NCBI RefSeq assembly: GCF_000003815.2
Contig: NC_049994.1
Span: 10,521,751 to 10,585,750, forward strand
Source: Branchiostoma floridae
Taxonomy: Eukaryota; Chordata; Leptocardii; Amphioxiformes; Branchiostomatidae
DNA: 64,000 bases
Reading direction: 5' to 3'
A program made the position numbers and the translations under genes. Shown here piece by piece: positions 50,601 through 61,011 of the stretch. Each line of letters opens with the position of its first letter. Within the stretch, counting starts at the first letter, position 1. Below the pieces are notes generated by a model that saw nothing but the letters and a program-made list of their open reading frames with translations, made no database searches and was not told where the DNA came from.

Positions 50601-52790
50601 GTGACCTGACCAGCGATTGGGATTCGAACCCGGGACTTCTAATACCAGGTTGTCGGGAGGAGAGGGATTCGGATTCAAGAAAAAGGCTTCAGGGAAAAGC
50701 GGAAGTTGGGGAAATAATTACTGCTATTTGTCAAGAAAACACACCATTAAAAGTGTGCGAGAGAGATAGGAGGGGGGCTGATGAAACCGGTTCCTTGTGG
50801 TCGTTAGATGTCCAATTTTCCAGCCCGGTTTCTCTGGGACCATTTTCATGATGGACGACTACTCGGCAAACCATTTGCGGTCCGAAATCTCATCAGATAC
50901 GTAAGATTACAAAACTGCTCTAATTTAGCTCGCATAATTAGGAAAACTTCATCAAAAGACCTTAAAAACACCCGTAAAAGCTGTCGTTTAGTGGCCGCCG
51001 TATTTGTATAGAAGGCCCCCTTTTTTGAAAAGGAGTTGGGTTTCAAACGCATTCAAGCGTGCGAAAACAATAAGCAAGTTTCTGAGAGTTGAAAAGTTCG
51101 GCTTGCTCTGGTACCTTGGCGACTTTCCATTTCGCCGCGATGCCCTCTAGATATCGCCGGCCCGTGAAAGAACAAGATTGGGAGATGGAGAAATTGAAGC
51201 AGTACCTATAATTAAACGCAATGATAGTTGCAAGTGCGGGTAACATGGCAAACTGATTGAGAGAAATCGATCCAAAAACCGCTCCCAGCGACGCAAAATC
51301 ATTCCCGGACGAACAAATCAACTTGGCAACTTTTCCCATTTCTCTGTCTAATAAAAGATTTTAGTTAAATCTAGAGCAGCGAGAGAGAAATTACGTTCAA
51401 TTCCGCTCACTTTTAACTAATAGGCAACTGACAGCGTTTTGTTATTTTTGTTAGGAGAAAAATTGAAGTCTTGGCAACTGATATATTCTAGTCCAGTTAT
51501 CCTTCCGAGTTTGCATCCCTCTAAAGGACTTCGAACAATGTTATATAATTGTTACAAATACTTTAAATCGTTATGAACAATAGCTGAGTTAATGTCGTAC
51601 ATTTAAAACGTGCTTGAGTGGAATTCCAAAACTTATTTTTAGCATCGTTTGTAGCTTGAAAAATTACAGCCTCGAGAATTATTTGACTTCTACGTTTTAT
51701 GTCTAAGATCTGTCGTAAAATCCCCGGATTTAGGCCACCAAGCTTTCGTTATTATATACAAACAGACGGATTAGATTGTCATAATAGTTACATCCTAGTT
51801 TAGTTTAGTTTAACAGCTATATTTGTCGCACTTATTTCGCCAACAAAAGCCTTTTATTTTCACAAAACAAATGTCATACTTAAGAATCGGCTACAAAAAA
51901 CTTGGCACGGTCACTGTATTTATTGCACATTTGTGGTGAAAATAGAATTAGGAAACCCACAATCATCAGACTCTAGTGTTCGCAGCTGTTTCCCAACTAC
52001 TACCGGCACTTGCTACCGAAATATTTTTCCTCAAAACGAAACGATTATTCGTTTCAGCAGGAAAAGATTGTGAAGTAAGTTCTTGGAGAATTTAGAAGAA
52101 TTGTGTCACGGCGTGCGGGTTAACATTGGAACCTTATAGGGCACCAGACAGAACGTGGGGAGAAGACAAAGTACTGTCCTGAACGGGGTACCCATAATGT
52201 ACATATCTGTCCTAATACAAACATAGTTAGACGGGGTGTCGGAATTACACAACTGTATTGGCGCCGTCAGCTCGGAAAAGAAAACAACTGTCCTTCTATG
52301 AGGATGGTCATGTATGTAGGATGGTCACTCGGGTGGTCACTTCAAGTGAAAGTTGATACGGGGCGAGAAGTATAAGTTTTCTGAATAATGCAGACTCTGG
52401 CCTTGGACACGTCCTGATTAGAAAGGGGAGGAGTTAGGTAAAATGAAAGACAAAGTTAAGATGTCAGTCGTTTTCCCTCCTCTGGGTTGTGTCAGGGTTT
52501 GGCGCCATTGAAGGAAAGGAAAGGGGTTTTTGACCTAGGGTTGATGTCAGCGCTTGGTTTGGTCCTTTGTGTGCGCTATGGGTCTGTGAGAAGAGCGCAA
52601 ACGATTCCAAGTGCCGAGTTGCATTAGCTGTGACAACTACTAGCGTCGCCTGAATGCAGGGGCGCGCGGGAATCACCCTGAGTTTTCTATGTTTACAAGA
52701 AGCGGGAAAAATGCCGCAGGAATGATATCTTTTTAGTTAAGGTCAAGTGAGATCAAGCCGAACACGGGGTGACCACGGAACCCCCGTCAA
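50601..52790. other. mir-10-Hox4 intergenic DNA
   Basis: No coding gene was recognised. An ORF spanning 50357-50851 overlaps mir-10 and is not credible. A perfect pol III B-box lies at 50620-50630 on the minus strand. Near Hox4 there is an imperfect DR4, AGGTCA-agtg-AGATCA (52740-52755). A three-fold TGGTCA pattern occurs around 52313-52345. Confidence 0.7.
50620..50630 (-). promoter_or_regulatory. Pol III B-box-like sequence (tRNA T-arm remnant?)
   Basis: The minus strand reads GGTTCGAATCC, the ideal tRNA B-box, about 20-30 bp from the mir-10 hairpin. The T-stem has only three good pairs and no matching A-box or acceptor stem was found. It is not an intact tRNA; a degenerate tRNA or SINE remnant or chance are the options. 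Confidence 0.35.
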
Positions 52791-52797
52791 CAAACCG

Positions 52798-52916
52798 TTT
52801 ATAAAAGTATTTATCATTCGAAGCGAAGCCATTAGGAGTAGGGCCCTATCCATCAAACTGCACATGCTAACTATAGGTCACGGAGCCCGCTTGTGATTGG
52901 GCGCCGCTGTCACGTG
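52798..52916 (+). promoter_or_regulatory. Hox4 promoter region
   Basis: A TATA-like TTTATAAAAG lies at 52798-52807. Downstream are an inverted CCAAT box TGATTGG (52894-52900) and, 10 bp later, a USF-type E-box GTCACGTGGT (core 52911-52916). The E-box is about 100 bp before the Hox4 ATG. NF-Y and USF sites are known regulators of the mammalian HOXB4 promoter, so the pair may be conserved. The start site cannot be fixed. If the NF-Y/USF pair is the main promoter, transcription would begin around 52.93-52.98 kb rather than just after the TATA-like box. Confidence 0.5.
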
Positions 52917-53014
52917 GTGGGATCGCCAAGACAAGATGACAGCTCGGGGGAGGGCTGACCATAACAGAAATACGACAACACCAGAAAAATTATTATTTTC
53001 CACCCTAGAAATTA

Positions 53015-53498
53015 ATGATCATGAGTTCGTTCTTGATGAACTCTGGCTACGTTGACCCAAAGTTTCCTCCCGTAGAAGAATACTCGCAAAATAGCTATAT
53101 CCCGAGTCAAATTCCTGACTACTACGGCACGCCAAGTCCTCAGCGCGCTCAGAACTATGGGCCGACGGCGTATCAGCGTGCTACGTACACGGAGACGTCG
53201 TACAACCAAGTAAGTCAGGCCGCCAGAAATGTGCCACCGCCGCAGCCTAGCCATGGCCCGGCACCGGGACCCGGGCCCGGACCGGAGACACCACCGCCCC
53301 ACAGCCGGCCGACATCCACCCTCAGTACGGTACAACACAACCACAGCGCCCCGCCGCCTCCTAGCCAACCGACACCGCCTCCTGCTACCTCTACCACCGC
53401 CACCACTACCGTCTCCGACGGCGGCAGTCCCCCCTCCAACGGTCCGCCCACAGTCCCGATGGTCTACCCCTGGATGAAGAAAGTCCACTCCAACACCG
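53015..53498 (+). CDS. Hox4: Hox4 exon 1
   Basis: This is the first coding exon of a Hox4-class homeobox transcription factor. The start ATG at 53015 gives MIMSSFLMNSGYVDPKFPP, then EEYSQNSYIP, the highly conserved Hox4 N-terminus (vertebrate MxMSSFLINSNYVDPKFPP). A second ATG two codons later is possible. A Pro/Ser/Thr-rich linker follows, roughly residues 65-145. The Pbx-binding hexapeptide VYPWMKKVH starts at residue 150. The exon ends at 53498 before donor GTACGT, in phase 1. With exon 2 the protein is 275 residues, close to the usual Hox4 length. The Hox4 call rests on the N-terminus, the hexapeptide and the homeodomain tail. mir-10 lies 2.46 kb upstream on the same strand. Confidence 0.97.
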
Positions 53499-53806
53499 GT
53501 ACGTACTCTCTCCTCCTTCTCCTAGCACGTTGTCGCTGTAAACACGAGCCGCGTGGACCCACCGCAAGACAAACCATTATGTTCTCCATAAATTTTATGG
53601 TACAAAGTCGTAATGACATGTTTTATTATCGTAAGCAAAGTCACATTGGAACAGAACAGCCATTCGGTTCATCTTTAAATGGGGGGCATGGTTAGACTTG
53701 GAGTATAGCCCGGGGTACGTTTATGAGAATGTTTATGTCGGAAGCAGATCGTTACTAGGGCCTGTAGTCGGTAGTAACGTGTACGTATAGATAGAGTGAG
53801 AGCGCG

Positions 53807-53838
<32 letters not shown>

Positions 53839-53874
53839 GCGGGGCTCTAACCGGCCTCCGTTGTGTTGTTGTAG
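53499..53874 (+). other. Hox4 intron with TG microsatellite
   Basis: This 376 bp intron has a GTACGT donor and an acceptor ending TTGTTGTAG at 53874. It contains a 15 bp palindrome CCATAAATTTTATGG (53586-53600), two opposed TTTATGG sites of CDX/posterior-Hox type. A run of 14 TG units (53811-53838) lies about 36 bp before the acceptor. ORFs reading through the intron are artefacts. Confidence 0.92.
53811..53838. repeat. (TG)14 microsatellite
   Basis: An uninterrupted TG run in the Hox4 intron close to the splice acceptor. Confidence 0.95.
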
Positions 53875-54218
53875 GGAGCACGTCGTACAATGGACAGGAC
53901 ACCAAGCGGTCTCGGACAGCATACACACGCCAGCAGGTTCTAGAGCTGGAAAAGGAGTTTCACTTCAACCGGTACCTGACGCGGAGGCGACGGATAGAGA
54001 TTGCACACTCTCTGGGACTGACGGAGCGACAGATCAAGATCTGGTTCCAGAACCGCCGGATGAAGTGGAAGAAGGACAACAGGCTCCCCAACACCAAGAC
54101 CCGGTCGTCCTCGGCGTCGGGCGGTAGCGGAGCGGGCGTCAACGGTTCAGTAGTACGACACAACCATCACGGGGTCTCTCAGGGTATTGTCTCTGAACAC
54201 GGCATGATAGAACTCTAA
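53875..54218 (+). CDS. Hox4: Hox4 exon 2 (homeodomain exon)
   Basis: This exon begins with two bases that complete a Gly codon, giving ...[12 protein letters not shown]. The 60-residue homeodomain spans 53901-54080 (residues 171-230). It starts [20 protein letters not shown], where the RQQV segment is typical of Hox4, and ends [18 protein letters not shown] with Q50 and N51 present. The following [10 protein letters not shown] matches the Hox4 tail (vertebrate KLPNTK). A 45-residue Ser/Gly/His-containing C-terminus ends ...HGMIEL with TAA at 54216. CAGGGTA at 54180-54186 is a 7mer-A1 match to the miR-10 seed, inside the coding sequence. The homeodomain is complete with no frameshift. Confidence 0.97.
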
Positions 54219-55160
54219 CACACAAGGCTTGTCAATCGTGAGTTTCTCCAAAAAATGTCAAAATCGAAGTACCAGCAACATTCTTTCTCTCTCGTCCTGA
54301 GACGAGGCAGTATTTATTATTATACGAGCTGAAGTATTTATATTTCACAACATCTCGAGTGTAAATTATTAGAAAAGTTGTGTATATGTGTCCCCCTAGC
54401 GTTGTAGTGGTAGAGATAGTGTAGGGGCTTTTTGCAATACATGAGAGAGAAGTGTACTATATCATATGGACGATAGAAAGAGCCCCCCACCCCACCCATC
54501 ATATGTAGTAACACGTGTACCAGTGAGTTCCTTTTGTCCGAGTCTATCCGTTATCTTGACCATGTATTGATGTGAAAGTGTGTGTGAGCGTGTTCTTGTA
54601 CTTCATTCGCTGTCTACTATAATCTGCTGCCGACTTCTTAGCCAAAGACTGTATAGAGTAAGCGTATAATTTCCACCGGTGTCCTTTTTCATCCGCGTGC
54701 AAGCGACACCTAGTACCTAGGGAGTTTTCACCCGTTTAAATATCACTAACTGTCTAAAATTTCATGCCGACCATACGCATGGCTTACGTGAACAAAAGTT
54801 GTATACCTAAGTCATATTGATGCACAATGTTACCAAAAAAATGTCTCAGGGTTATTAAGAATACAATCGTTGTATATTTTCTGATTGAGCTTTGTATGTG
54901 AATCGGTTGATATTATTATTATTATTATGATTGTTATATTGTGTGATCCCGATGTATTAGTGTTTTGAATTATGCTGTAGTCGTTTTGCTACTTCTCTAC
55001 CCATCTACCCATCTATAGTTTGTGCCATTTGGATTCCCTTCAACCAATGACGTAATGAGGAGGGTTGCCCATAGTAACTAGAAGAAAAAACTCGTGACAC
55101 GTTTGAAGAAATGCCACCCCTGTGTTGCTAATATCTAATAAATTATCTGAACACTTGACG
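54219..55160 (+). other. Hox4 3' UTR (inferred)
   Basis: This AT-rich UTR ends just after AATAAA at 55137-55142. It holds a short ATT microsatellite (54911-54928), a CTACCCAT duplication near 54999-55014 and a 6-mer miR-10 seed match CAGGGT at 54847-54852. Confidence 0.7.
55137..55142 (+). terminator. Hox4 poly(A) signal AATAAA
   Basis: Canonical AATAAA followed after about 20 bp by a GT-rich downstream element (GGCTGTGTGTGTTGTTG), the standard arrangement of a cleavage site. Confidence 0.8.
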
Positions 55161-56759
55161 GCTGTGTGTGTTGTTGTAACTGCCTCCACGTTCAAGCAAC
55201 ATCGTTTACTATGGCAGATAGGGTCAGAGGTCGACTAAATGACAATTTATCATTAAGGTTAACTACAACGAGTGATTTATTAGAATGATTAATATATCCT
55301 CAGTCAGCGCAACACCGTGGTCATGGTTATACTCATCTTAACAGGTACATGTCAATGAAAATATGGAACGGACTTTCCCTTCCGCGAGACCGTTTAAAAA
55401 CTTGAGCCGCTATCTCTGATGAGATTGTGCTAGTCCGTTTTTCCAAACACTGAGGTAGCGATTTTTATCTCCCAATAACCGGGACATGGACATCTTTCCC
55501 ATCTTTGCGCCTTCAGGCAAACGCCAATTTTCCTACAGATGTTCTAGTTTTCGTGTGTTGCCTCTGTTTTTCTTTTTCCTGGAGTTTTTGTGGGTGTTTT
55601 ATCTGCTATTGATCCGTGTGACGTGAAGGGGAAAATAGCGGCCCCGTATCAATACCTGAAGCAACCCCAGTCTGGCCCTGGTGTCAATTGCAACCCTAGC
55701 TGTCAGTTTCCTTAAATTGGAAACTTATTGAAAACCGTGGTAAGACTTCGGCGGGGCCTTTTCGGCAAGGGCGACTGGTAATATTGCTTGTTCCAGCCGA
55801 CACTCTTGATTTATGGCAGCAAACTCACCAAGTCGATACTAACAACGAGCATATTACCCCCGCTACCCCTCGGTTAAGTCTCTCTGCTCCCAAGCTAATT
55901 ACACCAAGTTAAGAGGGTGGATTATCCATTAGAAAGCTGGCCTTTGGTGTTCATAAATAGTTGAGAATCCCGGCTAGGGAAGTCTAAAGCTAGGCTGTCT
56001 GTCCGGCGAGCTGGCTTAGGTAATACTTCCTGACGAATGAGTCGGGAAATTAGGGCTGAAACTTTCAAACGTTCACCGAGAGGTCGCCCTGAAGCCCGCT
56101 ACCCGTGGTACCCCGCGCCCACCGGTGGCTGCAAACAAGTCCTTTCAACGACAAGAACAATTCAAGTACTCTTAAAGACCCTGTGGTTTTGCTTCAGTAG
56201 TTTTCCAATGTCTTGTTCAGTTGCCAAGTCATGCAAGGAACCGACTTGGGTTTAATTTTGAACTCCCAATATCTCTGCCCTACCGATTTCGTTCGACAAA
56301 AAAAAGTGGTAACAAGTCTTGTCTTCACGACTGGGGGAACCCCAATCCTTAGTTTACGAGCGGCCTTGACAAATGTGAACATAAATTTGTTACAGTCGTT
56401 TTTACGAGCGGTTTTATGGAGTATAACTACCGCACTTGACTCCTTGTAGGGCTGCAGTTTGTGGCTAGAACGTTAGGCGCTCAGTGGGAAAAATGAACCA
56501 ACTAAAACTGAGATGTAGCCAAACATTCGATTCGCAGACGCTCCTACATTTTCATCTAATCCAACAACGCTGGCGTAAACGAATCTTTCTGCGCTGTTTA
56601 TTGCGATTCATACGATTTATTAGTATCGTGTATTATGCTGTAGGGTATGCTAGCTTATCTCGATTAATGTTACGGAAACAAAATCGTCATTTCCTCACAC
56701 CGCAAGCATCAACACGGCAAACCACCGAGAAATGTAGAGATCCCCAACAGTACACCAAC

Positions 56760-56771
56760 CGCGCGCGCGCG
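56760..56771. repeat. Alternating GC run
   Basis: A short uninterrupted CG alternation of about 12 bp. Confidence 0.8.
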
Positions 56772-59700
56772 TTCCACAACCCAGACTTAGCTCTTGATCC
56801 TACAGATTTTTCCAACCCTGCGGTTCCTTGCAAAATTGACTTTTTGATGGATGTGACTAGATGTGAGATATACGCCATGTAATTTAGCTAGGAAATGAGA
56901 GCGTTTTACGCCCAGACGAGACCAGCAAAAATCAGTTGGAGAAATATCTTACCCTGATTGCTTGGTACAATCTATGCTCGGAGCTTTTGTGCTTGAATTA
57001 TTTACCACTTCCTTACCTTCTAAATACCGTCCTAACCTTCGATAATTGCGGTGATTTTTCCTCACACAACGTTAAAGGAACGAATCCCTTTGTTCTCTAA
57101 CAGCTAAAGCAGGTAGGGAATGAAGAAAGATGCGTCTGATGTATTGTCGTAGATTTCTTCCATTTATTTACAACAAAAGAAACAGCGTACAAGGGTTGTC
57201 ATCTAGCGTATTACAGTTAGGATTTCAAATACATATTTTTCAAATAGATTTCATATTTGATAAAGGTACACGAATTTATTTGTACGACTGTATAAGATAA
57301 TTCGATTCTGGAGCATTGTTACTGTTAAAGATGACGTGTAGAAATATCTTACTTTCTCATCTAATTTTCAACAGCAGTTTTAGATTATTCCTTCACAAAA
57401 CGTTGCTTGAAAATTAAGAAAAACGTGATAGAAATAAGCAAGATTTTTGTGCGATATGATTTTAGGTGTTGCGAGTGTGAAATGTGTATAAATCGGAACT
57501 GTTATAAGGGCCACGCGTGCGTCCGAAATACCGTTTTTAAATCCCCGCCTTTATATAGTAAAATATCGTTCTTTTTATTCAAGAGTAATGCGAGTCCAAG
57601 CCCTGTCTGACTTGTAGGGTTAACTACGTGTGTACTAGCTTCGTATATCTCCATAAACTGACGAAACAGACATTTGAAAACAGTGAGGGTTTCCCCCACC
57701 GCGCCAAGTGATATATGGCTTGGCTACCATCCTCACGCGAAAAACCCGATTCCGCACAACTCATAATCATATCTCTCTCCTGCCTAATTTAATTTTCTCC
57801 ACTAGTGAAATCACAGGAGAAAACCTCACATTTCACAATTTTGTTGGAGAGTTTATTTCGTTTGTGTAATAAATGGCTGTGGTGTGAATGGGGCTTGTAG
57901 AACGGATGGCGGGTTATTGTAAGCGTGCCAATGCTGAATTGATGTCAAGCACTAGCAATAGCTTAAACGACCGTTTTCTTGTTTTGGCTAAACACAGAAG
58001 AAGCCAAGAGGGCAATTTACTCGGAATTGTAACAACTTGAGCTGAAAAAAACGTACAAAGATTTTCCATGAATCGGAAATATCTCGTTTCGTAACAAGGG
58101 GAGAGAAAGCTTTCGCAACAATGGCCGTGTTTTGAACCGCTTCCTTTCAAATCCACCGTAAGTTCATCGATATATCACCGAAACGAAATATCACTTGTAA
58201 TCAAAATTTTTGTACAAAGATCTATAAGGATTTTGTTTGTATATACATGCTATATTTCACGCCATATGGTCGCTTTTACGTGCAGTACTTTAGAACTGGA
58301 ACCCCGTAGGTTTGACACAATAGACAAAATTATTTTGTCTGTAACCCAGCCTAAAGACGCGCGTTACATTCACAACTAGATCACATTAATGTTGTGACTA
58401 TTTCCTGACAAAAACATGTCTCGCTGATCTGTCAATTTCACAAACATCGAGTGAACTCTTAGGGATATTTCGTTCATTTTGTTTTGAATGTTGTTGTGTG
58501 GCTTTGCCATGAAGACATCGTCCGATAAGAGGGCAGGGTTGTGACATATAAACAAATGCTCTCAAATCCGCCCGCGAAAGTCGTAACTCATGGCTCTGAC
58601 CTTGCTCCAAACAGGCACTAAATTATGGGCTTCCTAACCTAGGACTGGCCCGTCTTCAAAATAGAGAAGTGTCCCTTATTGTTTGGAAGAAAAAAGCGTC
58701 TGAATCGAATTTAAAAAGAGTTCTTTGTTTGAGAATTCGTTTCTTTTGTGTTTGGATATTTCTTGGGACCTAGGTATTTTTTTCAGACCCGACACCCTTA
58801 TTATTAAACCTACCAAAATTCATGCTCAGCTTCAGGCGTCTCTGTTTTCGAGTATAAGATTTATTGCAGCTCAAGACTTTAAATCAAATTATATGTTTTG
58901 AACGTTTTTACATCTTGTGGTATCCAGTCTAAATAAATCAAACGATGCCTCTCTTGTAATTTTGTTTATTTCATCCCCGAAGATTATTCTTGCTATACGG
59001 AATTCTCATTCAAATCTGGAAGAACATTGCATGTGCTATGAAATCTATTTGCAACTCAGCAAGTTTCTTTTTTTTCGGTGATGTAGGTTTGTCCTTATTT
59101 CCCCTCCGTGATTGAGAGGATGTGCCTTTTTAGGGCGAAGATGGGAAGAAATCCAAGCCTGATGTTAAAATGGCAGTCAGAATCCCTTTCAAGTCTGAAA
59201 TCTGACTGAAACAATTTTCCTAGACGTTTTCGGACCACACGTTGTCATTCCAACGGTGAAATGCGACTCTTTCAAGCTGGCAGGGAGTCGGGTCTGCCGT
59301 GTGCGGGCCAGAAAAACGTCAGAAACTCGAGCTGTTTTGACGGGCGGGGAGTCCGCGAGATGCGACCGAGGATGAGAATCGTCTGCCGTTACCATAGCAA
59401 CCGTCTCACCCCTCACATGCTGCAACCGATTACACTTGTGTCGATTTCAGGTCCTTCTGCTGAGTCTTATTACTAGTATATTAAACAAGAGACGTGTGTT
59501 TGGCATACCTTCTTGCGGTGTATCGGTATCGCACGGAGATGGATTCCCCAAACGGTGTGACAAGCATCTCTCCCCGTCACACCGTCAACCCATCAAGCCC
59601 CTCTGCCCCTCCCCCTCTGAGCATGACAGACCTTCAAGTACAGCTCCGTACTGAAGTTTTGTTCTCTCACCCTTTCAAGTTGGCTCGGAGGTTGGAAGGT

Positions 59701-59794
59701 GACATTGGAAAGGATATTCCTGACTCACGGCTAGCATTTGAAATAAGATTGCTCTGGCAGAAAACAACCGGGGGGATTTTCGTCGCCCGCCCTA

Positions 59795-59808
59795 CCGCGA
59801 GAGGGCAC
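59795..59808 (+). promoter_or_regulatory. Candidate CTCF site
   Basis: CCGCGAGAGGGCAC matches the vertebrate CTCF core CCRCNAGRKGGCRS at every position. About 0.06 perfect matches are expected by chance in this window. Binding is inferred. Confidence 0.45.
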
Positions 59809-61011
59809 GTCCGCTGTGTGCATTACCACCATTATTTAGTCTCGCCAGACCCAATCGCAAGACTTCTAAGAAAATAAAAGCTAAGACTTTCACATGTACG
59901 CCTTGAAGGCAATGGAAAAACGTCGTTTTCTCAGTGAAAGGGTTGGTGACCTAGTCTCTAAGGCGAATCAGATATGGAGGATGCTTGCATACTCTATAAT
60001 AAAAATATTGGAGCACAGCCTTGCTGTGTCTATCCTCAGCCTCAGAGGGCGAAGCTAGAATTGTTTATTTTTAGACCATTTCAGGAAGATCGTAGATCCC
60101 TGCATCTCAGATGGCTTGAAATGTAAGCACCACTACAAGCCATTTCTTGATACATCTAGCTATAATATAACTTTTTTTCTACACTGTCACAGGGGTATTT
60201 TCGATCTGAACCATCTTCTTTATTGTCTCCATTGTTTAAAACGTTTACGAATTTCATGTGGTTTTATTTTTATAAAATTCCACTGCAAGACCAAACGTAT
60301 TTATTTGCTAGGGTGCAATGATTCTAAATTTTATTTCTTGGCTTAGATGGACTCTCTCCGCATCCGTGGACCAAAGTTCTCTTTAGAAAAGGGGGCTTTA
60401 GTTTTTAGTGTATGCTTGAGTGGGTCGTGGTATGGTAAGCTGTTGAAGATCAGGTTTTGAAGTCATGCGGAGGTAAAAGGTTTGTTTGGGAGGGTTCAGA
60501 AAGAGGGGACAGTGCACCGAGAGGTCAAACCCGCCCCGTCTATACACAACGGGTGTGAACTATGTCTTGGTACATGCTTCTATTGTTCCCTGTCCTCTTT
60601 TTCACCTTTCGCCTAGAAAAAGAACACCTTTCTCTGTGTGCACTTTTGCCCTCTGTCCCAACAAGAAAAGCGAGGTTGTCAATTTCTCTCTCCCTGAAAA
60701 AAAAGGAGACAACGCGGTCCTAAAACTGGTCTAACGCACGGGAAATCAACAATCGCCCAAACTTTCATCTGGGATAATCGAATTTTCGGTTTTGTTGGCA
60801 GATTGTTATTCCTTCATTTGACTGGGGCTAGCGAGGGTGACAAGCTTTAATAGCGCTGACCACTGAGCAGAAAATTCACCTTCATGTAGGATCGAATTCT
60901 TCCCGTGAAAAGCACGAGGGGTGAAAGCGAAAGAGGTGGTGTTGAAATCGACTTGGGTTTTTTTACTCCTTGGAATTTGACCGAGGGGACTTGACAAGTC
61001 ACCCAGTGGGT

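Noticed and set aside
50357-50851. 164-codon ORF overlapping mir-10
   Set aside because: It runs through the mir-10 hairpin and the B-box-like sequence, so a protein reading is not credible.
53796-53874. N-terminal extension of the Hox4 homeodomain exon into the intron
   Set aside because: It is encoded by the TG microsatellite and the splice acceptor; the phase-1 splice from exon 1 explains the gene.
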